The notes beneath the pieces are model-generated. The model was not told the DNA's origin. It was given only the letters and a program-made list of their open reading frames with translations, and did not search any database. From Brevibacterium linens ATCC 9172 (lineage in GTDB: Bacteria; Actinomycetota; Actinomycetes; Actinomycetales; Brevibacteriaceae): a stretch of 64,000 nt of DNA. Both the position numbers and the translations under genes were made by a program. Shown here piece by piece: positions 27,079-36,098 of the stretch. The first letter of the stretch is position 1. Every line of letters starts with the position of its first letter. The DNA lies in contig NZ_FXYY01000001.1 of NCBI RefSeq assembly GCF_900169165.1, positions 186,001-250,000 on the forward strand, in the 5' to 3' direction.

Positions 27079-28392
27079 GTGTTCATGTTCTTCCTCGGTG
27101 CGGCGCTGTGCCTCATCATCGCGGCCACCCTGTCTGCCGTGGATGCCGCTCTGCTCAACGTCTCCCACCATGCGGTCGAGGAGGCGAAGGAGGACGGCAA
27201 ACGCTCTGCTGTGCGGGTGGAGCGGATCCTCGCGGACCTGCCGACGAACATCAACGTCATCATCTTCGTCCGCAACTTCCTCGAAGCACTCGCCACGGTC
27301 TTCATCGCGCTGGCCTATGACTCCTACTACTCCGTGGGCCCGCTCATGGTCTTCCTCACGGTGATCACCGCCTCGGTGGCGGTCTTCATCATCGCCGGAG
27401 TCTCCCCGCGCACGATCGGCAAACGCCGGTCCCTGGCCGTGAGCCTCAACCTCAGCTGGGTCGTGCGCATCGTCCTCGTCGCGCTCAAACCGCTGGCCCG
27501 CATCCTCGTCGTGCTCGGCAATCTGCTCACTCCGGACAAGGTGTACAAGGACGGTCCGTTCGTGACCTCCGAACAGCTGCGCGACCTCGTCGAACGTGCC
27601 AGCGAATCCGACATCATCGAAGACGGCGAACGCGAGATGATCCAGTCCGTGTTCAACCTCTCGGACACCTCGGCGAACGAGGTCATGGTGCCGCGCACCG
27701 ACCTCATCACCGTCGACGCCGACGTCAGCCTGCAGAAGACGATGAATCTGTTCTTCCGCTCCGGCTTCTCCCGGATCCCCGTCTGCGGGGAGGATCTCGA
27801 CGACGTCCGCGGAGTCGCCTACCTCAAGGACGTCGCCCGGCGCCTCCACCTCCATCCCGAGGAGGCCGAACGGCCCGTGGGCAAGCTGGCCCGCACCGTC
27901 CTGTTCGTCCCGGAGACGAAGCCGGCCGATGACCTGCTGCGGCAGATGCAGCTGGACTCGACGCATCTGGCGATCCTCATCGACGAATACGGCGGCACCG
28001 CCGGGCTCGTGACCATCGAAGACATCGTCGAGGAGATCGTCGGCGAGATCGAAGACGAATACGACAACGGCGATGACGAACTCGTTGAAGGCGACGATGG
28101 ATCATTCATCATCAGCACCCGCATGTCGATCTCCGACTTCGCCGACTATTTCGATGTGCGCATCGACGAGGATGACGTCAACAGCGTCGGCGGACTGCTC
28201 TCGAAGCTCATCGACCGGGTGCCCATCGACGGCTCGCACGCGTCGATCGAAGGCCTCGAGATCGAAGCCATGGAGGGTCAGGGCCGCCGCCACCGGATCA
28301 CCCACGTGCGGGTCACCCGCACCCACGAGGACAGCAGAGACGACGCACAGACCGCCGCAGCCGGTGGTTCGGGGACGCAGGAAGAGGACTGA
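27079..28392 (+). CDS. CNNM/CorC-type transporter with CBS pair
   Basis: A 437-residue membrane protein of the hemolysin C/CorB family. The CNNM domain (1-170) has about four helices. A CBS pair follows (about 195-320; ANEVMVPRTDLITVD, SGFSRIPVCGEDLDDVRGV, LIDEYGGTAGLVTIEDIVEE) and then a CorC/HlyC C-terminal domain (DGSFIISTRMSI...). Bacterial members are linked to Mg2+ efflux. An acidic/Ala tail ends the protein. GTG at 27079 is 2 nt after ybeY, and era follows after 1 nt, so it belongs to the same operon. Confidence 0.92.
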   Translation: MFMFFLGAALCLIIAATLSAVDAALLNVSHHAVEEAKEDGKRSAVRVERILADLPTNINVIIFVRNFLEALATVFIALAYDSYYSVGPLMVFLTVITASVAVFIIAGVSPRTIGKRRSLAVSLNLSWVVRIVLVALKPLARILVVLGNLLTPDKVYKDGPFVTSEQLRDLVERASESDIIEDGEREMIQSVFNLSDTSANEVMVPRTDLITVDADVSLQKTMNLFFRSGFSRIPVCGEDLDDVRGVAYLKDVARRLHLHPEEAERPVGKLARTVLFVPETKPADDLLRQMQLDSTHLAILIDEYGGTAGLVTIEDIVEEIVGEIEDEYDNGDDELVEGDDGSFIISTRMSISDFADYFDVRIDEDDVNSVGGLLSKLIDRVPIDGSHASIEGLEIEAMEGQGRRHRITHVRVTRTHEDSRDDAQTAAAGGSGTQEED

Positions 28393-28393
28393 G

Positions 28394-29332
28394 ATGGAAT
28401 TTCGCACCGACTACCCCGAGGACTACCGGGCGGGCTTCGCCTGCTTCGTGGGACGGCCCAATACGGGCAAATCGACGCTGACGAACGCCCTGGTGGGCGA
28501 GAAGGTCGCGATCACCTCGGCCAAACCTCAGACGACCCGTCACACGATCCGCGGAGTCGTTCACAAGGACGATCACCAGCTCATCCTCATCGACACCCCC
28601 GGACTGCACAAACCGCGCACCCTCCTCGGGTCACGACTCAATGATCTTGTGGCGTCCACGCTGGGGGAGGTCGACGTCATCGGCTTCTGCCTGCCCGCCG
28701 ATGAGCCGATCGGTCCCGGTGACCGCTATATCGCCTCCCAGCTGGCGCTGCTGGACGGGCGGACCCCGATCGTGGCGCTCGTGACGAAGGTCGACCGGGT
28801 GCCCAAGGACAAGATCGCCGAGGCGCTGCTGGCCGTCGGCGAGCTCGCCGACTTCGCCGATGTCGTGCCCGTCTCCGCCGTCGAGGACTTCCAGGTCGAC
28901 ACCGTCGATTCGGTGCTCGCGGCACACCTGCCGAAATCTCCTCCGCTCTATCCCGACGGTGACCTCACGGATGAGCCGGAGGAGAAGATGATCGCCGAGC
29001 TCGTCCGCGAGGCCGCCCTCGAAGGTGTGCGGGACGAACTGCCGCATTCCCTGGCTGTGCAGGTCGAGGAGATGTACCCGCGGGAAGGCCGCAGCGAGGA
29101 CAATCCGCTGTGGAACGTCCACGTCAACCTCTATGTCGAACGTCCCAGCCAGAAGGCCATCATCATCGGCAAGGGCGGCAGCCGGCTCAAGGCGATCGGC
29201 TCGGAGTCCCGCCAGGGCATCGAACGGCTGCTCGGCACGAAGGTCTACCTCGACCTGCACGTCAAGGTGGCCAAGGACTGGCAGCGCGATCCGAAGCAGC
29301 TCGGCCGCCTGGGCTTCGACTTCAACAACTGA
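28394..29332 (+). CDS. era: GTPase Era
   Basis: A 312-residue small-subunit assembly GTPase. G motifs: GRPNTGKST (near residue 18), TRHTIRGV, DTPGLHKP and TKVD. The C-terminal KH domain has IIIGKGGSRLKAIG, which binds the 3' end of 16S rRNA. ATG at 28394 lies 1 nt after the preceding stop; an open frame extends upstream inside that gene but is a shadow. The 154-bp gap to zapE carries a TTGAAC (29449-29454) and a -10 for that gene. Confidence 0.96.
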   Translation: MEFRTDYPEDYRAGFACFVGRPNTGKSTLTNALVGEKVAITSAKPQTTRHTIRGVVHKDDHQLILIDTPGLHKPRTLLGSRLNDLVASTLGEVDVIGFCLPADEPIGPGDRYIASQLALLDGRTPIVALVTKVDRVPKDKIAEALLAVGELADFADVVPVSAVEDFQVDTVDSVLAAHLPKSPPLYPDGDLTDEPEEKMIAELVREAALEGVRDELPHSLAVQVEEMYPREGRSEDNPLWNVHVNLYVERPSQKAIIIGKGGSRLKAIGSESRQGIERLLGTKVYLDLHVKVAKDWQRDPKQLGRLGFDFNN

Positions 29333-29473
29333 GCCTGTCAAGCCTGTCGCCGATGGCGGGGTGTACCGCGCGTTGTCCGTCAGTTGTCAGGTGGCGGAAT
29401 CCGCGCCGATCCGCGCTCTGTGATGGACGCCACCTCGTGTCGGCCGAGTTGAACCGGGTGCTCGAGCCTGCCT

Positions 29474-29479
29474 TAGACT
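29474..29479 (+). promoter_or_regulatory. -10 element of a leaderless zapE transcript
   Basis: TAGACT ends 7 nt before GTG 29487; TTGAAC at 29449-29454 is a possible -35 with 19-nt spacing. Confidence 0.55.
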
Positions 29480-29486
29480 AGGCCGA

Positions 29487-30494
29487 GTGAATGCCGAGCA
29501 GACTCTGGTCGCACTGAGCGACCGATCCCCACAGGTTGCCCCCGAAGAGCTCATCGCAGGTCTCGTGCCGCCGCCGCAGTTCGAAGACGTGTCCTTCGAC
29601 AGCTACCGCACCGACCCGGCCGAGCCGTCGCAGGAAGAGGCGAGGAACAAGCTGCGGGAATTCACCGAGCGCTCGACCGGCCAGGGATTCTTCGGCAAGC
29701 TGTTCTCGAAGGGCAAGTCCGGCGCCAAGGGCGTCTACCTCGACGGCGGCTACGGCGTCGGCAAGACTCATCTGCTGGCTTCTGCCTGGCACGCCAATGA
29801 CAAGCCTGCAACCTTCGGCACCTTCGTCGAATACACGAATCTCGTCGGAGCCTTGGGCTTCGCTCGGGCCCGCGACGATCTGTCGACGATGAAGCTCGTC
29901 TGCGTCGACGAATTCGAACTCGACGACCCCGGCGACACCGTGCTCATGTCACGGCTGATGCGCGAGCTCACCGACGCCGGGGTGAAGATCATCGCGACGT
30001 CGAACACTCTGCCCGGATCTCTGGGGGAGGGGCGCTTCGCCGCTCAGGACTTCCTGCGCGAGATCCAGGCGCTGGCCGATCAGTTCGAGGTCTACCGCAT
30101 CGACGGCAAGGACTACCGTGCCCGTGAGCTCACCGCTCCGGCCGATCCGCTGTCGGAGTCCGAACTCGACGCGGCTGCGAGCCGGCTCGACGGGGTCGTC
30201 GCCCGCGACGACTTCTCTCAGCTGCTCAGCCACCTGTCCACCGTCCATCCCTCGCGCTACGGGCGGATGGTCGACGGCGTCGACGCGGCTGTGTGGGAAA
30301 ACGTTCGCACCATCGACAACGAGAGCGTGGCACTGCGATTCGTCGCGCTCGTCGACCGGCTCTACGATCGCAATGTGCCGATCCTCAACTCCGGTGCGGC
30401 CCTCGACAAGGTCTTCACCGACGAGTCGCTGGCCGGCGGGTACAAGAAGAAGTACATGCGCTGCCTCTCACGCCTGACCGCACTGTCGTCCTGA
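29487..30494 (+). CDS. zapE: AFG1-like ATPase ZapE
   Basis: A 335-residue AAA-type ATPase. Walker A is GGYGVGKTH (near residue 92) and Walker B is LVCVDEFELDD. The opening FEDVSFDSYRTD and the RDDFSQLLSHLSTVHPSRYG segment are usual for the actinobacterial group. E. coli ZapE destabilises FtsZ bundles at the closing septum; the mitochondrial relative AFG1 helps remove damaged membrane proteins. GTG at 29487 has no ribosome binding site and follows a -10 by 7 nt, so it is probably translated from a leaderless mRNA. A strong terminator follows. Confidence 0.9.
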   Translation: MNAEQTLVALSDRSPQVAPEELIAGLVPPPQFEDVSFDSYRTDPAEPSQEEARNKLREFTERSTGQGFFGKLFSKGKSGAKGVYLDGGYGVGKTHLLASAWHANDKPATFGTFVEYTNLVGALGFARARDDLSTMKLVCVDEFELDDPGDTVLMSRLMRELTDAGVKIIATSNTLPGSLGEGRFAAQDFLREIQALADQFEVYRIDGKDYRARELTAPADPLSESELDAAASRLDGVVARDDFSQLLSHLSTVHPSRYGRMVDGVDAAVWENVRTIDNESVALRFVALVDRLYDRNVPILNSGAALDKVFTDESLAGGYKKKYMRCLSRLTALSS

Positions 30495-30546
30495 GCCCGT
30501 ATCGGGGTCCTTCCCCGAACCGGACCGGGGTCCGGCCCGACGAGCC

Positions 30547-30583
30547 ACGCCCGTGAGACCTCCGAACGAGGTCTCACGGGCGT
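30547..30583. terminator. Bidirectional terminator between zapE and the PGPGW gene
   Basis: Perfect 15-bp stem (30547-30561 with 30569-30583) and a 7-nt loop, between convergent genes. Confidence 0.88.
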
Positions 30584-30591
30584 CGTTGTCA

Positions 30592-31068
30592 TCAGCTCAG
30601 GCCGATCACATCGAAGATGCGCAGGTCCGGGACCCAATCGGGCAGACCGGTGAGTCGGAGGGTCAACCACACGACGGCGGTCACGAACGCTGCCGTCACC
30701 GCGCCGACGGTCCAGCGCACCCACAGACTCTGCGCCATGATCCAGTGGGTCCACCGTTCGACGTTCACGCGCACGAAGTGCAGCAGCCGCCGAGCCCAGT
30801 GGAACTCGCTGGAGATGATGAACAGGCCGATGATGACGATGAGCCAGCCCGGCCCGGGCAGCGGAACGAGAACGAGTCCGATGAGCACGATGAGTGTGCC
30901 GAGGCCACCGACGATGCTGCGATACAGCCGTGCCGTGTGCGGATTGGCCAGCACTGTGCGGCGCCACCGGAGGAAGCCCAAACGCAGCTTGCGCCACGGT
31001 CGGGGACCTTGCCGGTGGTGGCGTGACAACCAGCCTTTGGGGCGGGTCTGCGGACTCTCTGCGTTCAC
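30592..31068 (-). CDS. PGPGW (TIGR02611-type) membrane protein
   Basis: A 158-residue membrane protein. A basic N-terminus of about 45 residues is followed by two close helices with VPLPGPGWLIVIIG between or within them, then an amphipathic segment and a third helix near residues 118-138. The PGPGW motif defines a small family of unknown function. GTG at 31068 has no ribosome binding site; TATAGT on the minus strand ends 6 nt before it, indicating a leaderless transcript. Confidence 0.82.
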   Translation of the reverse strand: MNAESPQTRPKGWLSRHHRQGPRPWRKLRLGFLRWRRTVLANPHTARLYRSIVGGLGTLIVLIGLVLVPLPGPGWLIVIIGLFIISSEFHWARRLLHFVRVNVERWTHWIMAQSLWVRWTVGAVTAAFVTAVVWLTLRLTGLPDWVPDLRIFDVIGLS

Positions 31069-31074
31069 CCCACC

Positions 31075-31080
31075 ACTATA
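31075..31080 (-). promoter_or_regulatory. -10 element of a leaderless transcript
   Basis: TATAGT on the minus strand, 6 nt before GTG 31068. Confidence 0.55.
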
Positions 31081-31138
31081 GGATGGCGACCCTGAAAGCT
31101 TGATCGACGGGTGTGACCACGATCACCCGATTCTGATT

Positions 31139-31167
31139 TTGCGTAAGCCGCCACCTGCGTATAGAGT
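31139..31167 (+). promoter_or_regulatory. Promoter of the tRNA cluster
   Basis: TTGCGT (31139-31144), a 17-nt spacer and TAGAGT (31162-31167). Transcription would begin about 30 nt before tRNA-Gly. Confidence 0.65.
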
Positions 31168-31204
31168 TATATCTCGTTGCCAGGGAAACCGGGCAGCGAG
31201 AAAT

Positions 31205-31277
31205 GCGGATGTGGCTCAGTTGGTAGAGCATCACCTTGCCAAGGTGAGGGTCGCGGGTTCGAGTCCCGTCATCCGCT
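31205..31277 (+). tRNA. tRNA-Gly (GCC)
   Basis: A 73-nt cloverleaf: acceptor GCGGATG pairs with CATCCGC, D-arm GCTC...GAGC, anticodon stem-loop TCACC-TTGCCAA-GGTGA with GCC, and T-arm GGGTTCGAGTCCC. The CCA end is not encoded. Confidence 0.97.
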
Positions 31278-31303
31278 CGGAGGCGTCATGGCACTGCCTT
31301 GGC

Positions 31304-31374
31304 GGTGGCGTGGCCGAGAGGCGAGGCAGCGGCCTGCAAAGCCGTATACACGGGTTCGAATCCCGTCGCCACCT
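31304..31374 (+). tRNA. tRNA-Cys (GCA)
   Basis: A 71-nt cloverleaf: acceptor GGTGGCG pairs with CGCCACC, anticodon loop CTGCAAA with GCA, T-arm CGGGTTCGAATCCCG. CCA is not encoded. Confidence 0.96.
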
Positions 31375-31404
31375 CGGATGACCGGCAGAAATGTCGGTTG
31401 ACCA

Positions 31405-31476
31405 GCGCGATTGGCGCAGCGGTAGCGCGCTTCCTTCACACGGAAGAGGTCACTGGTTCGATCCCAGTATCGCGCA
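31405..31476 (+). tRNA. tRNA-Val (CAC)
   Basis: A 72-nt cloverleaf: acceptor GCGCGAT pairs with ATCGCGC, anticodon stem CTTCC/GGAAG with loop TTCACAC, anticodon CAC. It reads GUG. It differs from the next tRNA-Val at only two positions. Confidence 0.97.
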
Positions 31477-31513
31477 CAGGGACCCTCGGGTTCCGGTGCA
31501 ACAAATGAATAGA

Positions 31514-31585
31514 GCGCGATTGGCGCAGCGGTAGCGCGCTTCCCTGACACGGAAGAGGTCACTGGTTCGATCCCAGTATCGCGCA
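31514..31585 (+). tRNA. tRNA-Val (GAC)
   Basis: A 72-nt cloverleaf with the same acceptor and arms as the preceding tRNA-Val; the anticodon loop is CTGACAC, anticodon GAC, reading GUC and GUU. A tandem duplication with anticodon change is the simplest origin. Confidence 0.97.
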
Positions 31586-31590
31586 CGGAA

Positions 31591-31619
31591 GAAGCCCCGA
31601 GTGATCCACTCGGGGCTTC
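31591..31619 (+). terminator. Terminator of the tRNA cluster
   Basis: Perfect 13-bp stem (31591-31603 with 31607-31619) and ATC loop, 5 nt after the last tRNA. Confidence 0.88.
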
Positions 31620-31652
31620 GTGCATTCACGCTCGGGCAGGTGTCTGTCTATG

Positions 31653-31733
31653 AGGCGCTCTTTCGCAATAGCTCACTTTTGGGTGAATAGCCCATGTTTG
31701 AAACAGGGCTGTTCACTCTAAAGTGGGCTGAAC
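31653..31733 (+). repeat. Dispersed palindromic repeat, copy 1
   Basis: An approximately 80-bp element with a second copy, inverted, at 58171-58254. The shared core is AATAGCCCATGTTTGAAAC, then GGGCT; outer arms (GCTCACTTTT...AAAGTGGGC) pair imperfectly, so the unit folds as a nested hairpin. Both copies start GGCGCYTTTCG-like and lie just behind a terminator. The rest of this 356-base gene-free stretch holds the tRNA terminator and, at 31891-31918, a possible promoter (TTTGCT, 16 nt, TACTAA) for the next gene. Confidence 0.8.
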
Positions 31734-31941
31734 CCGCGAGGTATGGCTGCGGCCGCCAGCGGCGGGGAAGCGCGATGGTGGGCACGGCGAGGCAGTGGCT
31801 CCCGAGGTTCATGGTGCTGATGTGGATAGTGTGCGTTTCGTTCACCATGTTCCAGGACTGAAACGCGGTCAGCATGCGGTAACAAAGGGGTTTGCTAGTA
31901 CGCTGGGTGTTGTACTAAACGACGATGACTTCGGAGCACCT

Positions 31942-33294
31942 ATGTCTACTCCTCAGAACCCGTACGGTTCGGGTGACGGTTCGCCCAACGACCCCAACGG
32001 GCAGAACCCGAACACCCAGCCGCCGAACGCCCCCAACTACGGCAATGATCAGAATTCCGGCCAGCAGCCGGGCCAGTCGGGCTCGGGGCAGTCCGGGCAG
32101 CAGTACGGCTCGGCGGGCAGCCAGCCCTACGGCTCGCAGCCGAACTACGGCCAGGGCGGCAACGACGGCTCGCAGCAGTACGGGCAGCAGGCTCCCCAGT
32201 ACGGTTCGCAGCCCAACTACGGTGCGTCGAACGACCAGAACCAGTACGGGCAGAACCAGTACGGGCAGAACCCGAACAACCAGTACGGCCAGGGTCATGG
32301 CGACCAGAACCCGTACGGAGACAACCAGTACGGGCAGAACCCCTATGACGCCAACGCGCAGTACGATGCCAACCAGTACGGTCAGCAGCCGGCCTACGCA
32401 GGTGCAGACGGTTCCTCCGATCAGTTCATCCCGGCCAACCCGAACGCCTCCTACGGTCAGTACCCGCCGGGCGGCGGCGGGAACACGTCGAAGAACATCT
32501 GGGGCATCCTCGCTCTCATCGGCGGCATCGTCGGCGTCCTCGGCGCCTTCGTGTTCGGCGGCGGCGCGCTCTTCGGCATCGCCGCGGTGATCTTCGGCTT
32601 TGTCGGACTCTCCGCTGTCAAGAAGGGCCTCGCCAGCAACAAGGGCCTCAACATCACCGGCATCATCCTCGGTGGGCTGTCGATTCTCATCTCCATCGTC
32701 GTGGTGATCTTCACCATTCTCGGACTCGGAATGCTCGGCAAAGCCATTGACGAGGCCGCCAGCTCGGCAGCACCCGCCGATCCCAGTCAGGGGGCCGGAC
32801 AGGATCCCAGCCAGGGGGCCGGACAGGATCCCAGCCAGGGGGCCGGACAGGATCCCAGCCAGGGCTCCGATGGCTCGGATGGAGGCGACGCCGCACCCGC
32901 TCAGGCCGGAGAGGTCGAGATCGGCACCGACGTCACTGCACAGATCAACGTCCGCGAGGGCACCGCAGGCGAGTACGCCTCAGGCGCCGAATCGACCAAT
33001 GGCGAGATCGCCATCGTGACGATGACCGTGAAGAACAACTCGAATTCCGACCTGGAGATGACTCTCACGAACCTGTCCGCCAACGACGGCGGCAGCACGG
33101 AATACGACGACGTCTTCGACGGCGGAAACTACAAGGGCTCCCTGGCCTTCACCGATCCGGTTCCCGCCGGCGGCGAAACGACATATGAATTCGCCTTCGC
33201 TGCCCCCACGGCCGAAATCGATGGGATGCACCTCAAGCTCGAACTCGTCGACGACCTCGGCAAGGGCAAGGACTTCGAGTTCTACAAGCAGTGA
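31942..33294 (+). CDS. Membrane protein with Tyr/Gln/Asn-rich tail, DUF4190-like helices and DUF4352-like C-terminus
   Basis: A 450-residue protein in three parts. Residues 1-170 are a Tyr/Gln/Gly/Asn-rich tail with many YGQN and YGS steps. Residues 185-270 hold three membrane helices (NIWGILALIGGIVGVLG, FGIAAVIFGFVGLSAVKKG, GIILGGLSILISIVVVIF), resembling DUF4190. An extracytoplasmic part follows: DPSQGAGQ repeats, then an Ig-like DUF4352-type domain with VTMTVKNNSNSDLEMTLTN and PVPAGGETTYEFAF. No function is assigned. ATG at 31942 follows GGAG; the frame open from 31795 is not used. The plan resembles the two DUF4870 proteins near 20 kb. Confidence 0.82.
   Translation: MSTPQNPYGSGDGSPNDPNGQNPNTQPPNAPNYGNDQNSGQQPGQSGSGQSGQQYGSAGSQPYGSQPNYGQGGNDGSQQYGQQAPQYGSQPNYGASNDQNQYGQNQYGQNPNNQYGQGHGDQNPYGDNQYGQNPYDANAQYDANQYGQQPAYAGADGSSDQFIPANPNASYGQYPPGGGGNTSKNIWGILALIGGIVGVLGAFVFGGGALFGIAAVIFGFVGLSAVKKGLASNKGLNITGIILGGLSILISIVVVIFTILGLGMLGKAIDEAASSAAPADPSQGAGQDPSQGAGQDPSQGAGQDPSQGSDGSDGGDAAPAQAGEVEIGTDVTAQINVREGTAGEYASGAESTNGEIAIVTMTVKNNSNSDLEMTLTNLSANDGGSTEYDDVFDGGNYKGSLAFTDPVPAGGETTYEFAFAAPTAEIDGMHLKLELVDDLGKGKDFEFYKQ
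32779..32865 (+). repeat. 24-nt tandem repeat coding for DPSQGAGQ
   Basis: Three full 24-nt units (32779-32802, 32803-32826, 32827-32850) and a partial fourth. The second and third are identical and the first differs by one base, so copy number could vary between strains. Confidence 0.88.
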
Positions 33295-33366
33295 CACTCT
33301 GTTTCCCGAGGTGACAGGGCCCAGACGGTCCTGAACGCTCGGCTGCAGGGGTCGCCGGACTCAGTA

Positions 33367-33394
33367 TGGGTGGCAGTCTTCGGACTGTCACCCA
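33367..33394 (+). terminator. Terminator upstream of thrS
   Basis: A 12-bp stem (33367-33378 with 33383-33394, one G-U pair) closed by a stable TTCG tetraloop, 73 nt after the stop of the preceding gene. Confidence 0.8.
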
Positions 33395-33421
33395 ACTGAT
33401 TTGTCGCAACCGAATTGGTAC

Positions 33422-33427
33422 TAGAAT
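33422..33427 (+). promoter_or_regulatory. Candidate -10 of thrS
   Basis: TAGAAT, 62 nt before the chosen thrS start; TTGTCG at 33401-33406 is a weakly spaced -35 (15 nt). Confidence 0.45.
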
Positions 33428-33489
33428 CTGAGGGTGAGTCGCCCACCGAACGGGCTGCTCGAATGAACACGGAACGAACGGAGAAATCA

Positions 33490-35496
33490 GTGGCAGACAG
33501 CATTGACTGCGCGGGCGAAAGCATTCCTTTCACAGAGGGGCTGACCGGAACGGAGATCTTCTCCACCGACCGCACGGTCGTTGCCATGTGGCTGAACGGC
33601 GAACCCGCCGACCTCAGCCGCGAGCTGCAGGCAGGCGATCGGATCGCCCCGATCACCATCGACTCCGATGCCGGACTCGATATCCTGCGCCACTCGACCG
33701 GTCACGTCACCGCTCAGGCCGTTCAGGAGCTCTTCCCGGGAACCAAACTCGGCATCGGTCCCTACATCACCGACGGCTACTACTTCGACTTCGACGTCGC
33801 CGAGCCCTTCACCCCTGAGGATCTCAAGGCGATCCAGAAGAAGGCCGCCCAGATCGTCAAGTCCGGCCAGACCTTCAACCGCGTCGTCGTCACCGAGGAC
33901 GAGGCACGGGAGCGGATGGCGAACGAACCGTTCAAGCTCGAGCTCATCGACGACAAAGGCAAAGGCGGCGACGAAGAGACCTCCGTGGAGGTCGGCGGCG
34001 GTGAACTCACCGTCTACGAGAACGTCGACCGCAAGGGGGAAGTCGTGTGGCAGGACCTGTGCCGCGGTCCCCACCTGCCCAACACCAAGCTCATCGGCAA
34101 CGGCTTCGCCATCACCCGATCCTCGGCCGCCTACTGGCGCGGCGACCAGGCGAATGCGAGCCTGCAGCGCGTCTACGGCACCGCCTGGGCTTCGAAGGAC
34201 GACCTCAAGGCCTACCAGGACCGCATTGCCGAGGCCGAACGTCGCGACCATCGCAAACTCGGTGCCGAAATGGACCTGTTCTCCTTCCCCGAGGAGCTCG
34301 GCTCCGGTCTGCCCGTCTTCCACCCCAAGGGCGGCGTCATCAAACGGGAGATGGAGGACTACGTCCGCGCCCGTCACATCGCTGAGGGCTTCGAATACGT
34401 CGGCACCCCGCACATCTCGAAAGAGACCCTCTACTACACGTCGGGCCACCTGCCTTACTACGGCGAGAACATGTTCCCGGCGATGTCGGTCGACGAGGTC
34501 CGCGACGAGTCCGACCAGGTCGTCAAGGAGGGCACACCGTACCGGCTCAAGGCCATGAACTGCCCGATGCACAACCTCATCTACCGGTCCCGCGGCCGGT
34601 CCTATCGAGACCTGCCCCTGCGCCTGTTCGAGTTCGGCACCGTCTACCGCGATGAGGCCTCCGGTGTCATCCACGGCCTCACTCGCGTCCGCGCCCTGAC
34701 CCAGGACGATTCGCACTCCTACGTCGCCCAGGAAGACGCCGGGAAGGAGATCCGCCATCTGCTGGGCTTCGTGCTCAGCCTCCTGCGCGACTTCGGCCTC
34801 GACGACTTCTACCTCGAGCTCTCCACCCGCGATGAGGACGGGAAGAAGGCGGATAAGTTCATCGGCTCCGACGAACAGTGGGCCGAAGCCACCAGCGTGC
34901 TCGAGGAGGTCGCCCAGGAGACCGGACTCGAACTCGTCCCCGATCCGGGCGGCGCGGCCTTCTACGGCCCGAAGATCTCCGTCCAGGCCCGCGACGCCAT
35001 CGGCCGCACCTGGCAGATGTCGACCGTCCAGCTCGACTTCAACCAGCCCGAGCGCTTCGGCCTCGAATACGTCGCCGCCGACGGCTCCCGCAAACAGCCG
35101 GTGATGATCCACTCCGCGAAGTTCGGGTCCATCGAACGCTTCCTCGGCGTGCTCACCGAACACTACGCCGGAGCCTTCCCCGTGTGGCTGGCGCCCGTGC
35201 AGGTGACCTGCATCCCCGTGGCCGATGAGTTCAACGACTACCTCGCCGAGGTGGCCGACCAGCTGCGTGCCGCCGGAGTCCGCGTCGAGATCGACGACAG
35301 CGACGACCGGTTCCCGAAGAAGATCCGCAACGCGTCGAAGTCGAAGGTGCCCTTCACTCTCATCGCCGGAGGAGAGGACCGCGACGCCGGTGCCGTGTCC
35401 TTCCGCTTCCGCAGCGGTGAACAGGAGAACGGCGTGCCCGTCGCCGAGGCGGTGCGACGGATCCTCGACACGATCGAGACCAAGGCCCAGGTATGA
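33490..35496 (+). CDS. thrS: Threonyl-tRNA synthetase
   Basis: A 668-residue class II synthetase. An N-terminal TGS domain (about 1-65) precedes the editing domain with [11 protein letters not shown]. The catalytic core has the motif 2 region [15 protein letters not shown] and zinc ligands in MNCPMH, and motif 3 in [12 protein letters not shown]-terminal anticodon-binding domain begins [14 protein letters not shown] at 33490 was chosen because GGAGAA lies just upstream; an in-frame ATG at 33463 has no such site. The TGA overlaps the next ATG, so thrS, the HIT gene and the peptidase gene are translationally coupled. Confidence 0.96.
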   Translation: MADSIDCAGESIPFTEGLTGTEIFSTDRTVVAMWLNGEPADLSRELQAGDRIAPITIDSDAGLDILRHSTGHVTAQAVQELFPGTKLGIGPYITDGYYFDFDVAEPFTPEDLKAIQKKAAQIVKSGQTFNRVVVTEDEARERMANEPFKLELIDDKGKGGDEETSVEVGGGELTVYENVDRKGEVVWQDLCRGPHLPNTKLIGNGFAITRSSAAYWRGDQANASLQRVYGTAWASKDDLKAYQDRIAEAERRDHRKLGAEMDLFSFPEELGSGLPVFHPKGGVIKREMEDYVRARHIAEGFEYVGTPHISKETLYYTSGHLPYYGENMFPAMSVDEVRDESDQVVKEGTPYRLKAMNCPMHNLIYRSRGRSYRDLPLRLFEFGTVYRDEASGVIHGLTRVRALTQDDSHSYVAQEDAGKEIRHLLGFVLSLLRDFGLDDFYLELSTRDEDGKKADKFIGSDEQWAEATSVLEEVAQETGLELVPDPGGAAFYGPKISVQARDAIGRTWQMSTVQLDFNQPERFGLEYVAADGSRKQPVMIHSAKFGSIERFLGVLTEHYAGAFPVWLAPVQVTCIPVADEFNDYLAEVADQLRAAGVRVEIDDSDDRFPKKIRNASKSKVPFTLIAGGEDRDAGAVSFRFRSGEQENGVPVAEAVRRILDTIETKAQV

Positions 35497-36098
35497 GCGG
35501 AGGCGACGAGGACCGAACCGCTCAGGATCACTCGGGCGGCCGCCTCGGTGAGGGAATTCCCTGCGCCGAGGCCGCCGCCGGGTTCCCCGGGGAACCCGAC
35601 GGATTCCAACGCCTGTGGACCCCGCACCGGATGGTCTACATCGACGGTCAGGACAAACCCAAGGACGATCGAGCCGACGAATGTCCGTTCTGCACGGCAC
35701 CGTCGAAGACCGACGCGGACGGACTCATCGTCGCCCGCGGTCAGCACGTGTACGCGGTGCTCAACCTCTACCCGTACAACCCGGGCCATCTGCTCATCTG
35801 CCCCTACCGTCACGTCGCCGACTACACGGACCTGAGCCAAGACGAGACCGTCGAACTCGCCGGTTTCACGCAGCAGGCGATGCGCGTGATCCGGGCCGTG
35901 TCCGGACCCCACGGTTTCAACCTGGGCATGAATCAGGGACCGGTGGCCGGCGCGGGAATCGCCGCCCACCTGCACCAGCACGTCGTCCCGCGCTGGGGCG
36001 GAGACGCGAACTTCCTGCCCGTGATCGCTCAGACCAAGGCCCTGCCGCAGGTGCACGCCGATGTGCAGGCACGGCTGCAAAAGGAATGGAACAGATGA
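35493..36098 (+). CDS. HIT-domain nucleotide hydrolase/phosphorylase
   Basis: A 201-residue HIT protein. The zinc-side motif CPFCTAPSK is near residue 70 and the histidine triad [13 protein letters not shown] lies near 155-167, with [12 protein letters not shown] between them. It resembles the actinobacterial Ap4A phosphorylase-type HIT protein found after thrS (Rv2613c in M. tuberculosis), which would clear diadenosine tetraphosphate made by synthetases. ATG at 35493 overlaps the thrS stop and its own TGA overlaps the next start. Confidence 0.9.
   Translation: MSGGDEDRTAQDHSGGRLGEGIPCAEAAAGFPGEPDGFQRLWTPHRMVYIDGQDKPKDDRADECPFCTAPSKTDADGLIVARGQHVYAVLNLYPYNPGHLLICPYRHVADYTDLSQDETVELAGFTQQAMRVIRAVSGPHGFNLGMNQGPVAGAGIAAHLHQHVVPRWGGDANFLPVIAQTKALPQVHADVQARLQKEWNR

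Noticed and set aside
33487-35700. 737-codon open frame antisense to thrS
   Set aside because: Shadow of thrS; repeated V/G/D/E-rich runs without a fold signature.
35615-36094. N-terminal extension of the S9 peptidase
   Set aside because: The extension overlaps the whole HIT gene in another frame; ATG 36095 with an ATGA overlap is the normal coupled start.
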